Shown: positions 44,673 through 54,234 of the stretch, piece after piece
Layout: every line of letters starts with the position of its first letter
Numbering within the stretch: the stretch's first letter is position 1
DNA from: Ruminococcoides intestinihominis
Lineage (GTDB): Bacteria > Bacillota > Clostridia > Oscillospirales > Acutalibacteraceae
Assembly: GCF_040096285.1 (NCBI RefSeq)
Contig: NZ_JBBMEY010000003.1
Coordinates: 1 to 64,000, forward strand
Reading direction: 5' to 3'
DNA: 64,000 bases
Notes under the pieces: generated by a model
Databases searched by the model: none
Told to the model about the DNA's origin: nothing
What the model saw: the letters and a program-made list of their open reading frames with translations, nothing else
Position numbers and translations under genes: made by a program

Positions 44673-46568
44673 TTACTTCATCAATGATAGTACAAGTTCA
44701 CTATATTCGGCAGTATTTTCAATTTCAAGACCTGCCATTAGTTCAGCCTGTGCAAGAAGTAGCTTACAGTAGGACTTTGCCTTTTCCATATCGGCATCAA
44801 TGTAACCCATCATAGCCTTGATACTGTCACTGTTAGGGTTAATCTCAAGAACTCTCTGTGCTTTCATACCACCCTCAGGGTTCATCTGAGCAAAGTACTT
44901 TTCCATTTCAAAGCTAACTCCACCCTTAGCAGTTAGTACAACAGGGTAATTCTTTAGCTTTTTACTTACAACAACATCAGCAACCTTGTCACCGAGAGTT
45001 TCCTTCATAAAGTTGATTGTACCTTCGCTCTGTGACTTTTCTTCTTCGGTTTCTTCCTTATTTTCTTCAGGTAAACCAAGGTCATCGTTAAGAACTGAAC
45101 GAATTTCCTTTTCACCGTATTCTCTAAGTGACTGCATACAGAATTCATCAACTTCATCAGTCATATAAAGAATATCGTAGTCATTTTCCTTTAGAAGTTC
45201 AAGTACAGGTAGTCTGTCAATAGACTCAATGCTTTCACCTGTAGCATAGTAAATATACTTCTGATCTTCTTTCATATTTTCAACATACTCTTTTAGAGTA
45301 ATGTTCTTCTTTTCCTTAGCAGAATAGAACATCAATAGGTCTTGTAGTTCACCTTTATGCATACCGTAATCGGCAACACAACCGTACTTTAGCTGAACAC
45401 CAAATGCTGAATAGAACTTTTCGTAATTTTCTCTATCCTTTTTTAGCATTGATGCAAGTTCGTTCTTAATCTTCTTTTCAAGAGTCTTTTCCATCTGCTT
45501 TAGAACTCTATCCTGCTGTAGCATTTCTCTTGAAATATTTAGAGATACATCAGGAGAATCAACAACACCCTTTACAAAACGGAAATGTTCAGGTAACAAG
45601 TCCTCACAGTTATCCATAATTAGGACACCTGAAGAATAAAGTTGCAAACCTTTCTTGTATTCCTTAGTAAAGTAGTTAAATGGAGTTTTTGATGGAATAA
45701 ATAGCATAGCCTTGTATGTTACAACACCCTCAACTGAAGTTGTAATAACCTTTAGTGGTGGGTTATAGTCCATAAACTTTTCCATATAGAAGTTATTGTA
45801 CTCTTCTTCTGTAACATCTTTCTTAGGCTTTTGCCAAATTGGAACCATTGAGTTTAGAGTTTCCTTTTCATAGTAATCCTCATACTCAGGATGTTCCTTA
45901 TCCTTACTGTCTTCCTTTACTCTGGACTTCTTCATTTCCATTTCAATTGGATAGTGGATATAGTCACTATACTTCTTAATCAATGAAGATAACTTGTACT
46001 GTTCTAGGTACTCATCATAGTTTTCTTCATCTGTGTTATCCTTTAACTTCATAATAATCTGTGTGCCAACTGTGTCTTTGTCACATTCTTCAATTGTGTA
46101 ACCGTCAGCACCTGTTGACTGCCACTTATAAGCCTTGTCACTACCGTACTTCTTAGTGATAACTGTGATTTCCTTAGCTACCATAAATGCAGAATAGAAA
46201 CCTACACCGAACTGACCGATAATATCAATGTCTTCCTTATCGTCCTTGTCCATTTCTTGCTTAAACTTATATGAACCTGAAGAAGCAATAACACCTAAGT
46301 TATTTTCCAAATCATCTTCATCCATACCGATACCATTATCACTAACTGTAATTGTACGGTTTTCTTTATCTGTACCGATTTCAATTTTGAAATCTTCTCT
46401 ACTCATACCAACATTTTGGTCAGTTAAGCTCTTAAAACAAAGTTTGTCAATGGCATCACTTGCGTTAGAAATAATTTCTCTTAGAAAAATATCTCTGTTT
46501 GTATAAATTGAATTAATCATAAGATCAAGTAGTCTTTTTGACTCTGATTTAAACTGTTTCTTAGCCAC
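44673..46568 (-). CDS. htpG: Hsp90-family chaperone HtpG
   Basis: 631 aa from the GTG at 46568 (MAKKQFKSESKRLLDLM; nine bases from AGAGGA). A TTG three codons earlier is the alternative. The ATPase domain has EIISNASDAIDKL, DNGIGMDEDDL and GQFGVGFYSAFMV. The middle and C-terminal domains are complete. Controlled by a perfect CIRCE operator, so it belongs to the HrcA regulon here. Confidence 0.96.
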   Translation of the reverse strand: MAKKQFKSESKRLLDLMINSIYTNRDIFLREIISNASDAIDKLCFKSLTDQNVGMSREDFKIEIGTDKENRTITVSDNGIGMDEDDLENNLGVIASSGSYKFKQEMDKDDKEDIDIIGQFGVGFYSAFMVAKEITVITKKYGSDKAYKWQSTGADGYTIEECDKDTVGTQIIMKLKDNTDEENYDEYLEQYKLSSLIKKYSDYIHYPIEMEMKKSRVKEDSKDKEHPEYEDYYEKETLNSMVPIWQKPKKDVTEEEYNNFYMEKFMDYNPPLKVITTSVEGVVTYKAMLFIPSKTPFNYFTKEYKKGLQLYSSGVLIMDNCEDLLPEHFRFVKGVVDSPDVSLNISREMLQQDRVLKQMEKTLEKKIKNELASMLKKDRENYEKFYSAFGVQLKYGCVADYGMHKGELQDLLMFYSAKEKKNITLKEYVENMKEDQKYIYYATGESIESIDRLPVLELLKENDYDILYMTDEVDEFCMQSLREYGEKEIRSVLNDDLGLPEENKEETEEEKSQSEGTINFMKETLGDKVADVVVSKKLKNYPVVLTAKGGVSFEMEKYFAQMNPEGGMKAQRVLEINPNSDSIKAMMGYIDADMEKAKSYCKLLLAQAELMAGLEIENTAEYSELVLSLMK

Positions 46569-46595
46569 TTTAATCAATCCTCTTTTAAATAATTT

Positions 46596-46622
46596 TTAGC
46601 ACTCTCAACTTTAGAGTGCTAA
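46596..46622 (-). promoter_or_regulatory. CIRCE operator (HrcA binding site)
   Basis: TTAGCACTC-N9-GAGTGCTAA, all 18 consensus bases present, between the promoter and the htpG start. Confidence 0.97.
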
Positions 46623-46633
46623 CTCTATAAACT

Positions 46634-46662
46634 AATATACAACTAAGGGCAGATAAAGTCAA
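46634..46662 (-). promoter_or_regulatory. Promoter of htpG
   Basis: Minus-strand TTGACT (46657-46662), a 17-bp spacer and TATATT (46634-46639). The CIRCE operator begins 11 bases downstream. Confidence 0.8.
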
Positions 46663-46735
46663 GAATAAATATTAAAAAATATACATTTTATGAAAAATAT
46701 ACACAATACAGGGCATACTTTTAGTGGTGATGATT

Positions 46736-47830
46736 ATGATAGAAACTTTAAGCAAGTATAATGTTAAATTTACTGATGAATACTTTAAGAAAGAAATTAC
46801 TATTCCCGTAATTTACAGTGATGAATACTTAAAATCTAAAACACTTGACCTTAACTTAGCCAGGTTATGTTGTACTTTCTGTTGTTGCAGTTATGATGAA
46901 GAATGTATGAAAAAGGCATTTTTGGATGCTGAGTTTACCGACATAGAACTTCTGTACTTTAAACCACAAGAAAATACTGCATCAATTGCTATAGCAAAAA
47001 GGGATAACAATGTTTTTATTGTTATCCGAGGTACTTTAGGTGAAGAATGGTACAATAATTTTCGTACAGGACTTGAGGACACTCACCAGGGTTATTACGA
47101 CACAATAGGGTTTTTAAAGCCACTTATTAAGAAATACATTAACACAACAAACAACATTATTTTTACCGGTCATTCCCGTGGTGGTGCATTGGCAAATTTA
47201 CTGGCATCGGAATTAATCAAAGACGGCAGAGAAAATGTATTTGCCTATACCTTTGCTTGTCCTAATGTTACTTCAAAGGATGACACATACAGTCATAGGT
47301 TTTCCGATATATATAACTTTGTGTACGAAGATGACTTTATTACCCATTGTCCTCTCAGAGAATGGGGTTATAACCGTTACGGTAACACAATTAAATTTAA
47401 ATTAAGGGATATTAACTACAAAAAGCTGAAAAAATCTTTCAATGAACTTTCAGGAAGTAACTTTGTTTCTTTCAAAGATTGCAACGAAAGTGTGGATAAC
47501 TTTATTGATACCACATTACACCTGGCAAGTAACCCTTATGAATACTACCACAAAGGATATTTAGTAGATGAAGAATATATCACCCTATACAAATACTTTC
47601 AAATTATTTGTGATATTTTTAATGACAAAGAAAGTTTTTCTGCCGGTATAACACTACTTGCCACAAAGCTATCGGAATTTGCACCACTTACCGAATTTCT
47701 TTCAAGTGGTATTGATGTACCTATGTTACTTTCTCAAGGTAACGCAAACAACTCTTGTGCTATGTTTGCACATTCACCACTAACCTACCTTTCATTATTA
47801 AATACCCAGAAAATAAAACTGACCTCCTAG
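46736..47830 (+). CDS. Class 3 lipase-like alpha/beta hydrolase
   Basis: 364 aa from the ATG at 46736, which follows GGTGAT; two upstream GTG codons belong to that site. It has the oxyanion segment VFIVIRGT and the nucleophile elbow FTGHSRGGALAN (Ser about 147), with YEDDFITHCP as a candidate acidic position. No signal peptide, so it is probably intracellular. The natural substrate is unknown. Its last codons form the left arm of the terminator. Confidence 0.83.
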   Translation: MIETLSKYNVKFTDEYFKKEITIPVIYSDEYLKSKTLDLNLARLCCTFCCCSYDEECMKKAFLDAEFTDIELLYFKPQENTASIAIAKRDNNVFIVIRGTLGEEWYNNFRTGLEDTHQGYYDTIGFLKPLIKKYINTTNNIIFTGHSRGGALANLLASELIKDGRENVFAYTFACPNVTSKDDTYSHRFSDIYNFVYEDDFITHCPLREWGYNRYGNTIKFKLRDINYKKLKKSFNELSGSNFVSFKDCNESVDNFIDTTLHLASNPYEYYHKGYLVDEEYITLYKYFQIICDIFNDKESFSAGITLLATKLSEFAPLTEFLSSGIDVPMLLSQGNANNSCAMFAHSPLTYLSLLNTQKIKLTS

Positions 47831-47845
47831 TTGGAGGTCAGTTTT
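47815..47845. terminator. Terminator overlapping the end of the lipase gene
   Basis: AAAACTGACCTCC-tagtt-GGAGGTCAGTTTT is a perfect 13-bp stem. The loop holds the lipase stop codon TAG, and the T-rich flanks can serve the convergent EamA gene too. Confidence 0.88.
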
Positions 47846-47856
47846 ATTATAATTTT

Positions 47857-48753
47857 CTATTTAGCTTTTCTGTTTTTAAACATCCACAAATTATTGTTAT
47901 AAGCGAACATAATAATTGCCATTAATATAATAATTCCATAGCCGATAAATGAATAAACATCCGGTACATCACCGAAAACAATGAATCCTAAACCGGCAGC
48001 AAAAATAATTTGGCTATAATCATAAACAGAAACTTCCTTAGCCGGTGCATAGGTATAAGCTGCTGTAATGCCAAATTGTCCACCGGCAGCAGAAAGACCT
48101 GCCATTATTAACGCAAATAACTGAAACGGTGTAAACATCTTAAAGTCCATTAACATTAATGGTAATAATACAACTGTACTAAATCCGGAGAAAAACAGTA
48201 CTATAAAGCTACCATTCTCACCTCTTGTACCAAGAAGCCTAACCATTGTATAAGCAAAACCGGCACAAGCACCACCCACAAAACCGGCAAGTGAAGGAAA
48301 CCAATCTGCATTTGAAAAGTCAGGCTTAATAACAAACAATGCACCGATAAATGCACCAAACACAATTAAACCTTGTGGCAAAGTTAACCTTTCTTTTAAT
48401 ATTATAAATGAAAAGATAATTACAAAGAACGGTGACATTTTGTTAAGGATTGAGGCGTCACTAAGTACCAAATGGTCAATAGCATAGAAGTTACACAAAA
48501 TTCCAAACACCCCAAACAATGACCTTAAAAGTAACGGTCCTAAGTTTTTAGGGTTAAAGTGAAAACTTTTTCTGTCCTTTAATACCATAAACAAAGCAAA
48601 GAAAAACGCTACAAAGTTACGGAAAAATGCCTTTTCACCTGTTGGCAAGTCACCTGACAATTTTACAAAGAAATTCATAAAGGCAAAGCAAAATGCTGAC
48701 AATATAATATAGATAACACCTTTATATTTTTTATTAATTTTCAAAAACTCCAC
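47857..48753 (-). CDS. EamA/DMT-superfamily transporter
   Basis: A 298-aa membrane protein with about ten spans in two EamA repeats (GVIYIILSAFCFAFMNFFVKL opens the first, and SLAGFVGGACAGFAYTMVRLL the second). The substrate is unknown. The GTG start has a modest GGAAGAG site. Confidence 0.87.
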   Translation of the reverse strand: MEFLKINKKYKGVIYIILSAFCFAFMNFFVKLSGDLPTGEKAFFRNFVAFFFALFMVLKDRKSFHFNPKNLGPLLLRSLFGVFGILCNFYAIDHLVLSDASILNKMSPFFVIIFSFIILKERLTLPQGLIVFGAFIGALFVIKPDFSNADWFPSLAGFVGGACAGFAYTMVRLLGTRGENGSFIVLFFSGFSTVVLLPLMLMDFKMFTPFQLFALIMAGLSAAGGQFGITAAYTYAPAKEVSVYDYSQIIFAAGLGFIVFGDVPDVYSFIGYGIIILMAIIMFAYNNNLWMFKNRKAK

Positions 48754-48826
48754 TTCTCTTCCACAAATATAAAATACATTCTCATTAATAAATTATATCA
48801 TAATAAAAATTAGTGTCAATTTTCTC

Positions 48827-48855
48827 TTGACATATTTTTAATTTAGCTTTATAAT
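48827..48855 (+). promoter_or_regulatory. Perfect consensus promoter of the trp operon
   Basis: TTGACA (48827-48832), a 17-bp spacer and TATAAT (48850-48855). Confidence 0.88.
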
Positions 48856-48861
48856 TTTAGT

Positions 48862-49145
48862 AGTTAAATAATTTGTCACAAACCGTTGATTGAGAGTAAG
48901 TACATTTGATGGAGATTTTTAGAGAGTTGTCGGATGGTGCAAGACAATAATTAAAATCATTTGGAATGGACTCAAGAGGGCAGACTGAAATTTTATATAA
49001 AGTAGGTACTGACGGAAACCTTGACCGTTACAACAAGGAGTATGTGTTAGCATATGTAAAGCGGGTACTATTGTACCAATTTGGGTGGCACCGCAGAAGT
49101 TTATTACAGCTTTTGTCCCTTTATCTAGGGACAAGGGCTTTTTTT
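48862..49145 (+). ncRNA. T-box riboswitch with tryptophan specifier (UGG)
   Basis: Stem I has the AGAGAG...GTTGTCGGATGGTGCAAGACAA region. The specifier loop GGAATGGAC puts TGG (Trp) at 48967-48969. The T-box bulge is TGGGTGGCACCGC (49082-49094), whose TGGC would pair with the GCCA end of tRNA-Trp, in line with its G discriminator. The terminator AGC..TTGTCCCT-n6-AGGGACAA..GCT with a T-run is at 49108-49145. Uncharged tRNA-Trp would favour antitermination into trpE. Confidence 0.95.
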
Positions 49146-49179
49146 ATTATAATTTTTACTAAAGAGAAAGGAGAAACCT

Positions 49180-50637
49180 ATGTATTCACCAAGTTTTGAT
49201 GAGGTAGCACAGTATAAAGAATATGATGTTATTCCTGTTAGCAAGGAAATTTATGCTGATGTTATCACTCCCATTACATTATTAAGAAAAATAGCAGACA
49301 AATACAAAAACTACTATCTACTGGAAAGTATCGAAGGTGGAGAAAAGTGGGCAAGGTACAGTTTCTTTGGCTTTGACCCAAAGGCAAGACTTTACTGTAA
49401 AGACGGTGTTGTTACTATTGAAGGTGAGGGTGCTAAGGTTGTGGAAACCAAGAAACCTCTAACAGTATTAAGAGAATACCTAAGTCACTACAAAACACCT
49501 ACAATCAAGGGTAATCCTCCTTTCACAGGTGGTTTGGTGGGTTACTACGGTTACTCAATGATTGGTTATGCCGAACCAACACTAAAGCTAAAGTCAAGTG
49601 AATTTAACGACTTTGATGTTATGCTTTGTGACAAAATCATTGCTTATGACCACCTAAAACAGAAAATCACTGTTATTGTAAATATGAAAACCAATGACCT
49701 TGAAAATCAGTACAACAAGGCTATTAATGATATTGATGAAATCGTTAAAATGATTAACGACCCAACACCTGTAAGCAAGTTAACTTCTTACAAAGATGTT
49801 GAGTTTAAGTCAAACTTCACCGAAGAAGAATATGCCGATACAGTAAACAAAACTAAAGAATATATCTTTGACGGGGATATTTTCCAAGCAGTTATCAGCA
49901 GAAGATTTGAAACAAAATATGAGGGTAGCCTACTAAATGCTTACAGAGTACTTAGAGTTACAAACCCTAGCCCTTATATGGTATTTATGAAAATCGGCGA
50001 AAATGAAATTATTTCAACTTCACCTGAAACATTGGTAAGATACCAAAACGGCAGAATGACAACATTCCCTATTGCCGGTTCAAGACCTAGAGGCAAAACA
50101 GAAGAAGAGGATATTGCCCTAGAGAAAGATTTACTACAAGACGAAAAGGAACTTTCAGAACACAATATGCTGGTTGACCTAGGCAGAAACGATATTGGTA
50201 AAATCTCAAAATTCAATTCTGTTACAGTTACAGAGTATATGAAAGTTTTAAGATACTCAAAGATTATGCACATTTGCTCAGAAGTACAAAGTGATGCACT
50301 TGATACAGTGGATTCATTTGATGCTATTGAGGCCGTACTTCCTGCCGGTACACTTTCAGGTGCACCAAAGGTTAGAGCTTGTGAGATTATTGAAGAACTT
50401 GAGAAATGCCCAAGAGGTGTTTACGGTGGTGCTATCGGATACATTGACTTTAACGGTAATATGGATACTTGCATAGCAATCAGAATGGCATCAAAGATAA
50501 AAGACAAAGTTTATGTTCAAGCCGGTGGTGGTATTGTAGCAGACAGTATCCCACACAATGAATATATGGAAAGCTACAACAAAGCACTTGCAGTAATGAA
50601 TGCAATTAAGAATGCCGGGGAGGTTGAAGAAGTATGA
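49180..50637 (+). CDS. trpE: Anthranilate synthase component I
   Basis: A 485-aa protein with the feedback tryptophan site LLESIEGGE near residue 48, and the chorismate-binding domain with FQAVISRRF, PSPYMVFM, AGSRPRG and LPAGTLSGAPKVRA. Typical length. AAAGGAG site. It overlaps trpG by four bases (ATGA). Confidence 0.97.
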   Translation: MYSPSFDEVAQYKEYDVIPVSKEIYADVITPITLLRKIADKYKNYYLLESIEGGEKWARYSFFGFDPKARLYCKDGVVTIEGEGAKVVETKKPLTVLREYLSHYKTPTIKGNPPFTGGLVGYYGYSMIGYAEPTLKLKSSEFNDFDVMLCDKIIAYDHLKQKITVIVNMKTNDLENQYNKAINDIDEIVKMINDPTPVSKLTSYKDVEFKSNFTEEEYADTVNKTKEYIFDGDIFQAVISRRFETKYEGSLLNAYRVLRVTNPSPYMVFMKIGENEIISTSPETLVRYQNGRMTTFPIAGSRPRGKTEEEDIALEKDLLQDEKELSEHNMLVDLGRNDIGKISKFNSVTVTEYMKVLRYSKIMHICSEVQSDALDTVDSFDAIEAVLPAGTLSGAPKVRACEIIEELEKCPRGVYGGAIGYIDFNGNMDTCIAIRMASKIKDKVYVQAGGGIVADSIPHNEYMESYNKALAVMNAIKNAGEVEEV

Positions 50638-51203
50638 TTTTACTAATTGATAACTACGATAGTTTTTCTTACAATCTTGTTCAACTTGCCGGTAGTGTAA
50701 ATCCGGACATTAAGGTTATCAGAAATGATGCAATGACTGTGGAAGAAATTGAAAAGCTAAACCCAAGCCATATTATTATTTCTCCCGGTCCGGGCTATCC
50801 AAAGGATGCCGGTATCTGTGAAGATGTAATCAGATACTTTAAAGGAAAGAAACCAATCCTAGGTGTATGCCTTGGTCATCAAGCAATTTGTGAAGTTTTC
50901 GGTGCAGAAATCACTCATGCTAAAAAGCTAATGCATGGCAAGAAAAGCACACTAAACATTGACCCAACTTGCAAAATCTTTAATGGTATGGGTGACAAAA
51001 TGGTAGGTGCAAGATACCATTCACTAATTGCCAAGAAAGAAACTTTACCACAAGAATTAATTGTTACTTCAACTGACGATATGGGTGAAATAATGGCAGT
51101 AAAACACAGAGATTATGAAATCTACGGACTACAGTTCCACCCTGAAAGCATATTGACAGTCGGTGGTAAGAAACTACTTGAAAACTTTTTAGACATAAAG
51201 TAA
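50634..51203 (+). CDS. trpG: Anthranilate synthase component II (glutamine amidotransferase)
   Basis: A 189-aa class I amidotransferase. It has SPGPGYPKDAG, the catalytic Cys in GVCLGHQ (about 80), and His/Glu in QFHPES. It supplies ammonia to TrpE and may also serve folate synthesis as PabA. Start overlaps the trpE stop. Confidence 0.96.
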   Translation: MILLIDNYDSFSYNLVQLAGSVNPDIKVIRNDAMTVEEIEKLNPSHIIISPGPGYPKDAGICEDVIRYFKGKKPILGVCLGHQAICEVFGAEITHAKKLMHGKKSTLNIDPTCKIFNGMGDKMVGARYHSLIAKKETLPQELIVTSTDDMGEIMAVKHRDYEIYGLQFHPESILTVGGKKLLENFLDIK

Positions 51204-51215
51204 GGATGTAAAAAA

Positions 51216-52226
51216 ATGATTAAAGAAGCAATTATAAAACTAAGTAAAAGAGAAAATCTTGATATAGATACAACAAAGCAAGTTATGAACGAAATTATGA
51301 GTGGTGAAGCTACCGAAGCACAAATCGGTGCATTCTTAACAGCACTTATGATGAAAGGTGAAACTATTGACGAAATCACAGCTTGTGCAACAGTTATGAG
51401 AGAAAAGGCTCTACATATTAACCCTAAAGTAAAGGTTATGGAAATTGTAGGTACAGGTGGTGACGGTACAGGTACATTCAACATTTCCACTACTTCGGCA
51501 TTCGTTATTTCTGCCGGTGGTGTTCCTATTGCAAAACACGGTAACCGTTCAATGAGCAGTAAGTCAGGTGCTGCCGATTGTCTTGAAAACTTAGGTGTAA
51601 ACCTTAACATTACACCTGAGAGAAGTGAAGAAGTACTAAACCAATGTGGTATGTGCTTTATGTTTGCACAGTGCTACCACAAGTCAATGAAGTATGTTGC
51701 TAAGCCAAGAAAAGAAATCGGCATCAGAAACATTTTCAATATTCTTGGACCTTTAACAAACCCTGCAAGTGCATCAATGCAAGTTATGGGTGTGTTTAGT
51801 CAAGATTTATGCGAACCATTAGCACAGACACTTATTAACCTAGGTGTTAAGAAAGGCATGGTTATTTACGGTTTAGACGGTATGGATGAAGCTACTGTTA
51901 CAACAAAGACTTATTGTTCAGAAATTCGTGACGGTAAGGTACATTCTTACTATATTACACCGGAAGAAGTGGGACTAAAGACTTACCCAATGGATGACCT
52001 AATCGGTGGTAACGGCAAAGAAAATGCAGAAATCACTTTGGATATTCTTACAGGAAAAGAACAAGGTGCAAAGAGAGATATTGTACTGTTAAACTCAGGT
52101 ATTGCATTTTATGTTGCAGGTAAGGCAGACTCTATTAAGTCCGGTGTTGACTATGCAAAAGAAATTATTGACAGTGGCAAGGCTTTTGCTACTAAGGAAG
52201 CATTTGTTGCTTTAACTAATGAATAA
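51216..52226 (+). CDS. trpD: Anthranilate phosphoribosyltransferase
   Basis: A 336-aa enzyme with the PRPP loop GTGGDGTGTFNIST and KHGNRSMSSKSGAADCLE, both active-site motifs of TrpD. Length typical. It follows trpG by 12 bp. Confidence 0.97.
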   Translation: MIKEAIIKLSKRENLDIDTTKQVMNEIMSGEATEAQIGAFLTALMMKGETIDEITACATVMREKALHINPKVKVMEIVGTGGDGTGTFNISTTSAFVISAGGVPIAKHGNRSMSSKSGAADCLENLGVNLNITPERSEEVLNQCGMCFMFAQCYHKSMKYVAKPRKEIGIRNIFNILGPLTNPASASMQVMGVFSQDLCEPLAQTLINLGVKKGMVIYGLDGMDEATVTTKTYCSEIRDGKVHSYYITPEEVGLKTYPMDDLIGGNGKENAEITLDILTGKEQGAKRDIVLLNSGIAFYVAGKADSIKSGVDYAKEIIDSGKAFATKEAFVALTNE

Positions 52227-52237
52227 GTGAGACAGAT

Positions 52238-53032
52238 ATGACAATACTTAACGAAATTGCAGAATATACAAAGAAGAGATATATTGAGCAAGAAAAGGTT
52301 GTACCTTTTGAAGAAATCAAAAGTAAAGCCCGAAAGATGGACAGTAACACAGGTTTTCCATTTGAAAAAGCTTTAGCAAAGGAAGGACTCTCCTACATAT
52401 GTGAAGTAAAGAAAGCAAGTCCCAGCAAAGGTATTATTGCAGAAAAATTTCCTTATAAGGAAATTGCCAAAGACTATGAAAAGGCCGGTGCATCAGCAAT
52501 TTCCTGCTTAACCGAACCAAAATATTTTAAAGGCAAGAATGAATATCTTGAAGAAATCAGCAAGGAAGTTTCTATTCCTATTTTGAGAAAAGATTTTACA
52601 GTATGTGCCTATCAGATTTACGAGGCAAAGGTAATCGGTGCATCTGCTATATTATTAATATGTGCAATTCTTACCGAAGAAGAAATTAAGGAATACTTAG
52701 ATATTGCAACCTCTCTTGGACTATCGGCTTTAGTTGAGGCTCATACAGAAGAAGAAGTTAAAATGGCACTAAACTGTGGTGCAAAAATTATCGGTGTTAA
52801 CAACCGTAACCTAAAGGACTTTACAGTTGATATTAACAACTGTATCAACCTAAGAAAGCTTGTTCCGGAAAATATTTTATTTGTTGGAGAAAGTGGTATC
52901 AAAACAAGCACAGACATTGCTAACCTAAAGAAAGCTAATGTAAATGCTGTTTTAATCGGTGAAACACTTATGAGAAGTGAAGATAAATCAAAGGCTCTTA
53001 CTGAGCTTAACGGTGAACCATTACATAAATAA
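52238..53032 (+). CDS. trpC: Indole-3-glycerol phosphate synthase
   Basis: A 264-aa TIM barrel. YICEVKKASPSKG carries the catalytic lysines, with later LRKDF, ALVEAHTEEE, GVNNRNL and VGESGI. It is monofunctional: no PRAI (TrpF) domain is fused. The next gene, trpB, starts 17 bp downstream. Confidence 0.96.
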   Translation: MTILNEIAEYTKKRYIEQEKVVPFEEIKSKARKMDSNTGFPFEKALAKEGLSYICEVKKASPSKGIIAEKFPYKEIAKDYEKAGASAISCLTEPKYFKGKNEYLEEISKEVSIPILRKDFTVCAYQIYEAKVIGASAILLICAILTEEEIKEYLDIATSLGLSALVEAHTEEEVKMALNCGAKIIGVNNRNLKDFTVDINNCINLRKLVPENILFVGESGIKTSTDIANLKKANVNAVLIGETLMRSEDKSKALTELNGEPLHK

Positions 53033-53049
53033 GAAAAAGGAGAATTAAT

Positions 53050-54234
53050 ATGTCAAACGGAAGATTTGGCAGACATGGTGGTCAGTTTATTCCTGAAACA
53101 CTAATGAATGCCATTATGGAACTAGAGGATGCTTATAATAAATACAAAAATGATAAAGAATTTAACGATGAACTAAACGAACTGCTTAGAGAATATGTAG
53201 GTCGTCCATCTCGTCTTTATTATGCAGAAAAGATGACTAAGGACCTTGGTGGTGCTAAAATCTACTTAAAGAGAGAGGACCTTAACCACACAGGCAGTCA
53301 CAAGTTAAACAATGCTTTAGCACAGGTATTACTTGCAAAGAAAATGGGCAAAACAAGAGTAATTGCCGAAACAGGTGCAGGTCAGCATGGTGTTGCTACT
53401 GCTACTGCAGCAGCACTTATGGATATGGAATGTGAAATCTTTATGGGCAAAGAGGACACAGACCGTCAGGCACTAAATGTATTTAGAATGGAACTTCTTG
53501 GTGCAAAGGTTCACGCAGTAACAAGTGGCACAATGACACTAAAAGATGCAGTAAACGAAACCTTCAGAGAATGGACTAACAGAATGAGTGATACCCACTA
53601 TGTACTTGGTTCAGTTATGGGTCCTCACCCATTCCCAACTATTGTAAGAGATTTCCAGAGTGTTATCGGTAAAGAAATCAAAAGTCAGATTATGGAAAAG
53701 GAAGGCAGACTTCCTGATGTAGTTATGGCTTGTGTTGGTGGTGGCAGTAACGCTATCGGTGCATTCCACGAATTTATCCCAAATGAAGAAGTAAGACTTA
53801 TCGGTTGTGAAGCTGCCGGTAAGGGTATTGACACAGACAAAACTGCTGCTACAATTTCAACAGGCAGAGACGGTATTTTCCACGGTATGCACAGTTATTT
53901 CTGTCAGAATGAATACGGTCAGATTGCACCAGTATATTCAATTTCTGCCGGTCTTGACTATCCCGGTGTTGGTCCTGAACACGCATATCTACACGATATT
54001 GGCAGAGCAGAATATGTTGCTATTACAGATGATGAAGCAGTAAATGCTTTTGAATATTTATCAAGAACCGAGGGTATTATCCCTGCTATTGAATCCTCTC
54101 ATGCAGTTGCTTATGCAATGAAACTTGCTCCAACTATGGACAAAGACAAAATCATTGTTGTAAACCTATCAGGTAGAGGAGATAAAGATGTTGCAGCAAT
54201 CGCAAGATACAGAGGAGTTGAGATTTATGAGTAA
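53050..54234 (+). CDS. trpB: Tryptophan synthase beta chain
   Basis: A 394-aa TrpB1-type subunit. The PLP lysine is in HTGSHKLNN (about 84), with the AETGAGQHG and CVGGGSNA loops. Full length. Its last eight bases overlap trpA. Confidence 0.98.
   Translation: MSNGRFGRHGGQFIPETLMNAIMELEDAYNKYKNDKEFNDELNELLREYVGRPSRLYYAEKMTKDLGGAKIYLKREDLNHTGSHKLNNALAQVLLAKKMGKTRVIAETGAGQHGVATATAAALMDMECEIFMGKEDTDRQALNVFRMELLGAKVHAVTSGTMTLKDAVNETFREWTNRMSDTHYVLGSVMGPHPFPTIVRDFQSVIGKEIKSQIMEKEGRLPDVVMACVGGGSNAIGAFHEFIPNEEVRLIGCEAAGKGIDTDKTAATISTGRDGIFHGMHSYFCQNEYGQIAPVYSISAGLDYPGVGPEHAYLHDIGRAEYVAITDDEAVNAFEYLSRTEGIIPAIESSHAVAYAMKLAPTMDKDKIIVVNLSGRGDKDVAAIARYRGVEIYE

Noticed and set aside
51122..51610. 162-codon ORF opposite trpG/trpD
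   Set aside because: Shadow of two well-recognised trp genes.
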